NCBI RefSeq assembly: GCF_000143415.4
Contig: NW_003314262.1
Span: 1,353,960 to 1,417,959, forward strand
Length of the DNA stretch: 64,000 nucleotides
Source: Selaginella moellendorffii
Taxonomy: Eukaryota > Streptophyta > Lycopodiopsida > Selaginellales > Selaginellaceae
Reading direction: 5' to 3'
A model generated the notes under the pieces. That model saw nothing but the letters and a program-made list of their open reading frames with translations, did no database searches and was not told the origin of the DNA. The number at the start of each line of letters is the position of its first letter. Positions within the stretch are counted from its first letter, which is position 1. Positions 62,501-64,000 of this stretch are shown here, piece by piece. The translations under genes were made by a program, and so were the position numbers.

Positions 62501-63532
62501 TAGACGATCCAAGAGATCAATAGTGTGAGGAAGGGGGTACACATCTGGGATCATCACTTCTTTTAATAAATGATCGTCGATGTAGAAATAAATACTAACA
62601 TCTCCTTGATGTTTGCACATAAAATCTTGATCTTTTTTAGTGACCGATAATGAATAGAAACCTTGATTAAACGAGCATCCCTAGTTGAAATCAGATGACA
62701 TGTGGCAATCTTGACCTCAGATGATAGGTTAAAGTCAAAGAGATCGGCATACTCCATGAGGCGGTCAACTGCTGCAACATAAAGACTATCAAAGGGATCA
62801 GAAAAGGGAAGAGCAAAACAAAATAGAAATATAAGAGGAAGTAATAGAGAGATAAAAGTAATAGAAGCAAAGGTAGAAGCAAAGGGACAAAGAAGTCCAA
62901 AAGTGAAAGGACTTGATGAAATATAAGGAAGTATGAGATAAAGAGGAGAAGCCTCAAAGTCACATTTGGCATGATTGCATTGCAACTAATCCATACCAAA
63001 TATGAGGTCAAAAGCTTGACTCGACACTATCCATAATGACTGCAACCCAAGCTTGAGATCGCCCATATGCACAACAAGGTCCACTTCATCCCATGCACAT
63101 GCATGTGTACGGGTGTCGCCATAAAGAATGAAAACTAGCTCTATTGTACAATGCAAATGTAGATAGCAATGTATGGCTATAGGTCGAGCAATAAAAGATA
63201 AACTTAAACATGTATTAACCAACACAGAGAGAATAATAAGAGGCCTCTTGTTATAAAAACAAGCTTGGAAAGTAAATACTAGATGAATTGGTGCCGAGTG
63301 AACCCTTTGATGATACTCCTAAAAGAAAGATAGAAGGGTCATAAACTTATTTGCAAGATCCTTCCATTACTCATATGACTCCTTATTTCCTAGATGCATC
63401 TTGGTGTCTAAACCTTCCACTACAGCAACATCAATAAAATGTTATTGACACCAAGGTCTTTACACAGGATATGGAGGCTACCAATCTGGAAAATGCTGAC
63501 AACGGCAATAAATGTGACTAGCTTCATCACAT
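59580..63532 (-). mobile_element. Decayed Ty3/gypsy element, second copy
   Basis: Minus-strand pol relative of the element at 1-6.4 kb. Protease-end motif SSQAFDLIFGMD lies near 63000. RT has YFYIDDHLLKEV (62580), LPHTIDLLDRLGR and FIDDILIYSEGT (near 62310, both Asp kept). RNase H and integrase HHCC regions follow, with MLIIHS-type text near 60790. After the TRIM insert, the integrase C-terminal KVDNLVLVHFPHLTIRSLSK is at about 59790-59850. Frequent stops show it is dead. Its gag side is cut at 63533 by another LTR. It faces the left-hand copy, so the gene island lies between two inverted relatives. Confidence 0.8.
60158..60750 (-). mobile_element. TRIM (terminal-repeat retrotransposon in miniature)
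   Basis: Two 194-bp direct repeats (60158-60351 and 60557-60750) with TG...CA ends flank a 205-bp interior without coding capacity. On the minus strand, TGGTATCAAAGGGGTC starts 2 bp after the 5' LTR, the standard primer-binding site for initiator Met-tRNA. A purine-rich GGGAAGCGTGGTGG precedes the 3' LTR. The flanks AATTA and AACTA look like a 5-bp target duplication with one change. The element interrupts the gypsy integrase. Its LTRs differ at about 10% of positions, so it is not recent. A solo LTR of this family is at 35097-35270. Confidence 0.85.
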
Positions 63533-64000
63533 TGTAAATGACTAATTTTTCCATTCTACTTTAGCCATTTAACCACACCTTTAACAACTTAAAGGAGTCT
63601 CACTCATAAACTTCATAAGTCTTATTCTTGACTTGGGGACATGTTAGCCCTATAAATGGCATATATGCCACTCAACTTTTGCATTTGATCCCAGTGATCC
63701 ACATGTCCAATCCCATGACTAACACCCAAACGTACTATTAACATATAAGCCCGTTACGCTAAGGCCATACCCGTTCACTCTTGTTACATTAATAGTCCAA
63801 AACCACCTCCATCACAGTCTTATTTTTCACAGACTAGGCCATCCATCCATGAGTGGTCATCACCTAACCACACCTTAGCACCCTTAGGATGCTTGGAAAC
63901 ATGGAGAATGCCATTCCCCAATGTCTCTTTTCCCATTCCCATCAAGTCCTTCTCCATCTATGGTCATGCTCACCAACTCTGCCACTGGATCAAGGCTCAA
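63533..64000 (+). mobile_element. LTR of the 2.1-kb family, cut by the window end
   Basis: Begins TGTAAATGACTAATTTTTCC after CACAT and follows the LTR at 593-1050 closely (CTTTAGCCATTTAACCACACC, GCCTAT, CACATGTCCAATCCCATGAC). It sits just upstream of the minus-strand gypsy protease. Whether it is solo or the 5' end of a whole element cannot be seen. This is the fourth copy in the window. Confidence 0.8.

Overview
The window reads as nuclear DNA of a lycophyte, almost certainly the spikemoss Selaginella moellendorffii or a close relative. Genes are compact, with many short GT-AG introns (about 50-130 bp). The plant-type GH63 mannosylglycerate hydrolase matches the enzyme known from S. moellendorffii. 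A CFAP57-type ciliary protein implies motile sperm, which seed-plant models such as Arabidopsis lack. A gene island of about 50 kb is bordered by decayed LTR-retrotransposon DNA. One 100-N assembly gap lies inside the CFAP57 gene.

Layout. 1-6.4 kb: a decayed Ty3/gypsy pol on the plus strand, broken by two solo LTRs of one family in opposite orientation, each with its own target-site duplication. 6.5-9.6 kb: poorly resolved lineage-specific genes, one a helical-repeat protein with frame breaks. 9.9-26.9 kb: mannosylglycerate hydrolase (-), PRD1 (+), DEG14-type HtrA protease (+), two tandem Mn-dependent ADP-ribose/CDP-alcohol diphosphatases (+), a cytochrome P450 (+), a small unknown gene abutting a class II small heat-shock protein (+), a D27-like carotenoid isomerase (-) and a small Lys-rich protein (-). 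27-32.3 kb: CFAP57 (+). 32.4-36.9 kb: AT-rich decayed transposon DNA with another LTR and a nested solo TRIM LTR. 37-41.9 kb: a methyl-CpG-binding-domain protein, an At-4/1-like coiled-coil protein and an ALY/REF mRNA export factor (all +). 42-50.4 kb: gene fragments, an eIF4A-like pseudogene, a lectin receptor kinase (-) and intergenic DNA full of fold-back hairpins. 50.5-58.3 kb: alpha-COP (-), a stray PARP WGR exon (-), an HflX pseudogene (+) and a complete Cys/Met-metabolism PLP enzyme (+). 58.6-64 kb: a broken tRNA-Ser copy, then a second gypsy element (-) carrying a complete TRIM, and the start of another LTR at the window edge.

The genes do not form one pathway. They are mostly single-copy housekeeping and developmental genes: meiotic recombination, COPI traffic, mRNA export, protease quality control, flagellar axoneme, compatible-solute turnover and apocarotenoid metabolism. 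Most exon models come from reading splice sites by eye. PRD1, DEG14, the P450, the MBD protein, the small heat-shock protein and the PLP enzyme all sum to whole-codon reading frames. No clearly new enzymatic system was found. The most unusual signals are the chain of consecutive hairpins at 49.4-49.8 kb, the nested retroelement architecture with a satellite inside the LTR that is open in several frames of both strands, a start-stop uORF overlapping the PRD1 start codon, GC-AG introns in ALY and DEG14, and the in-frame stop between a small ORF and the heat-shock protein.
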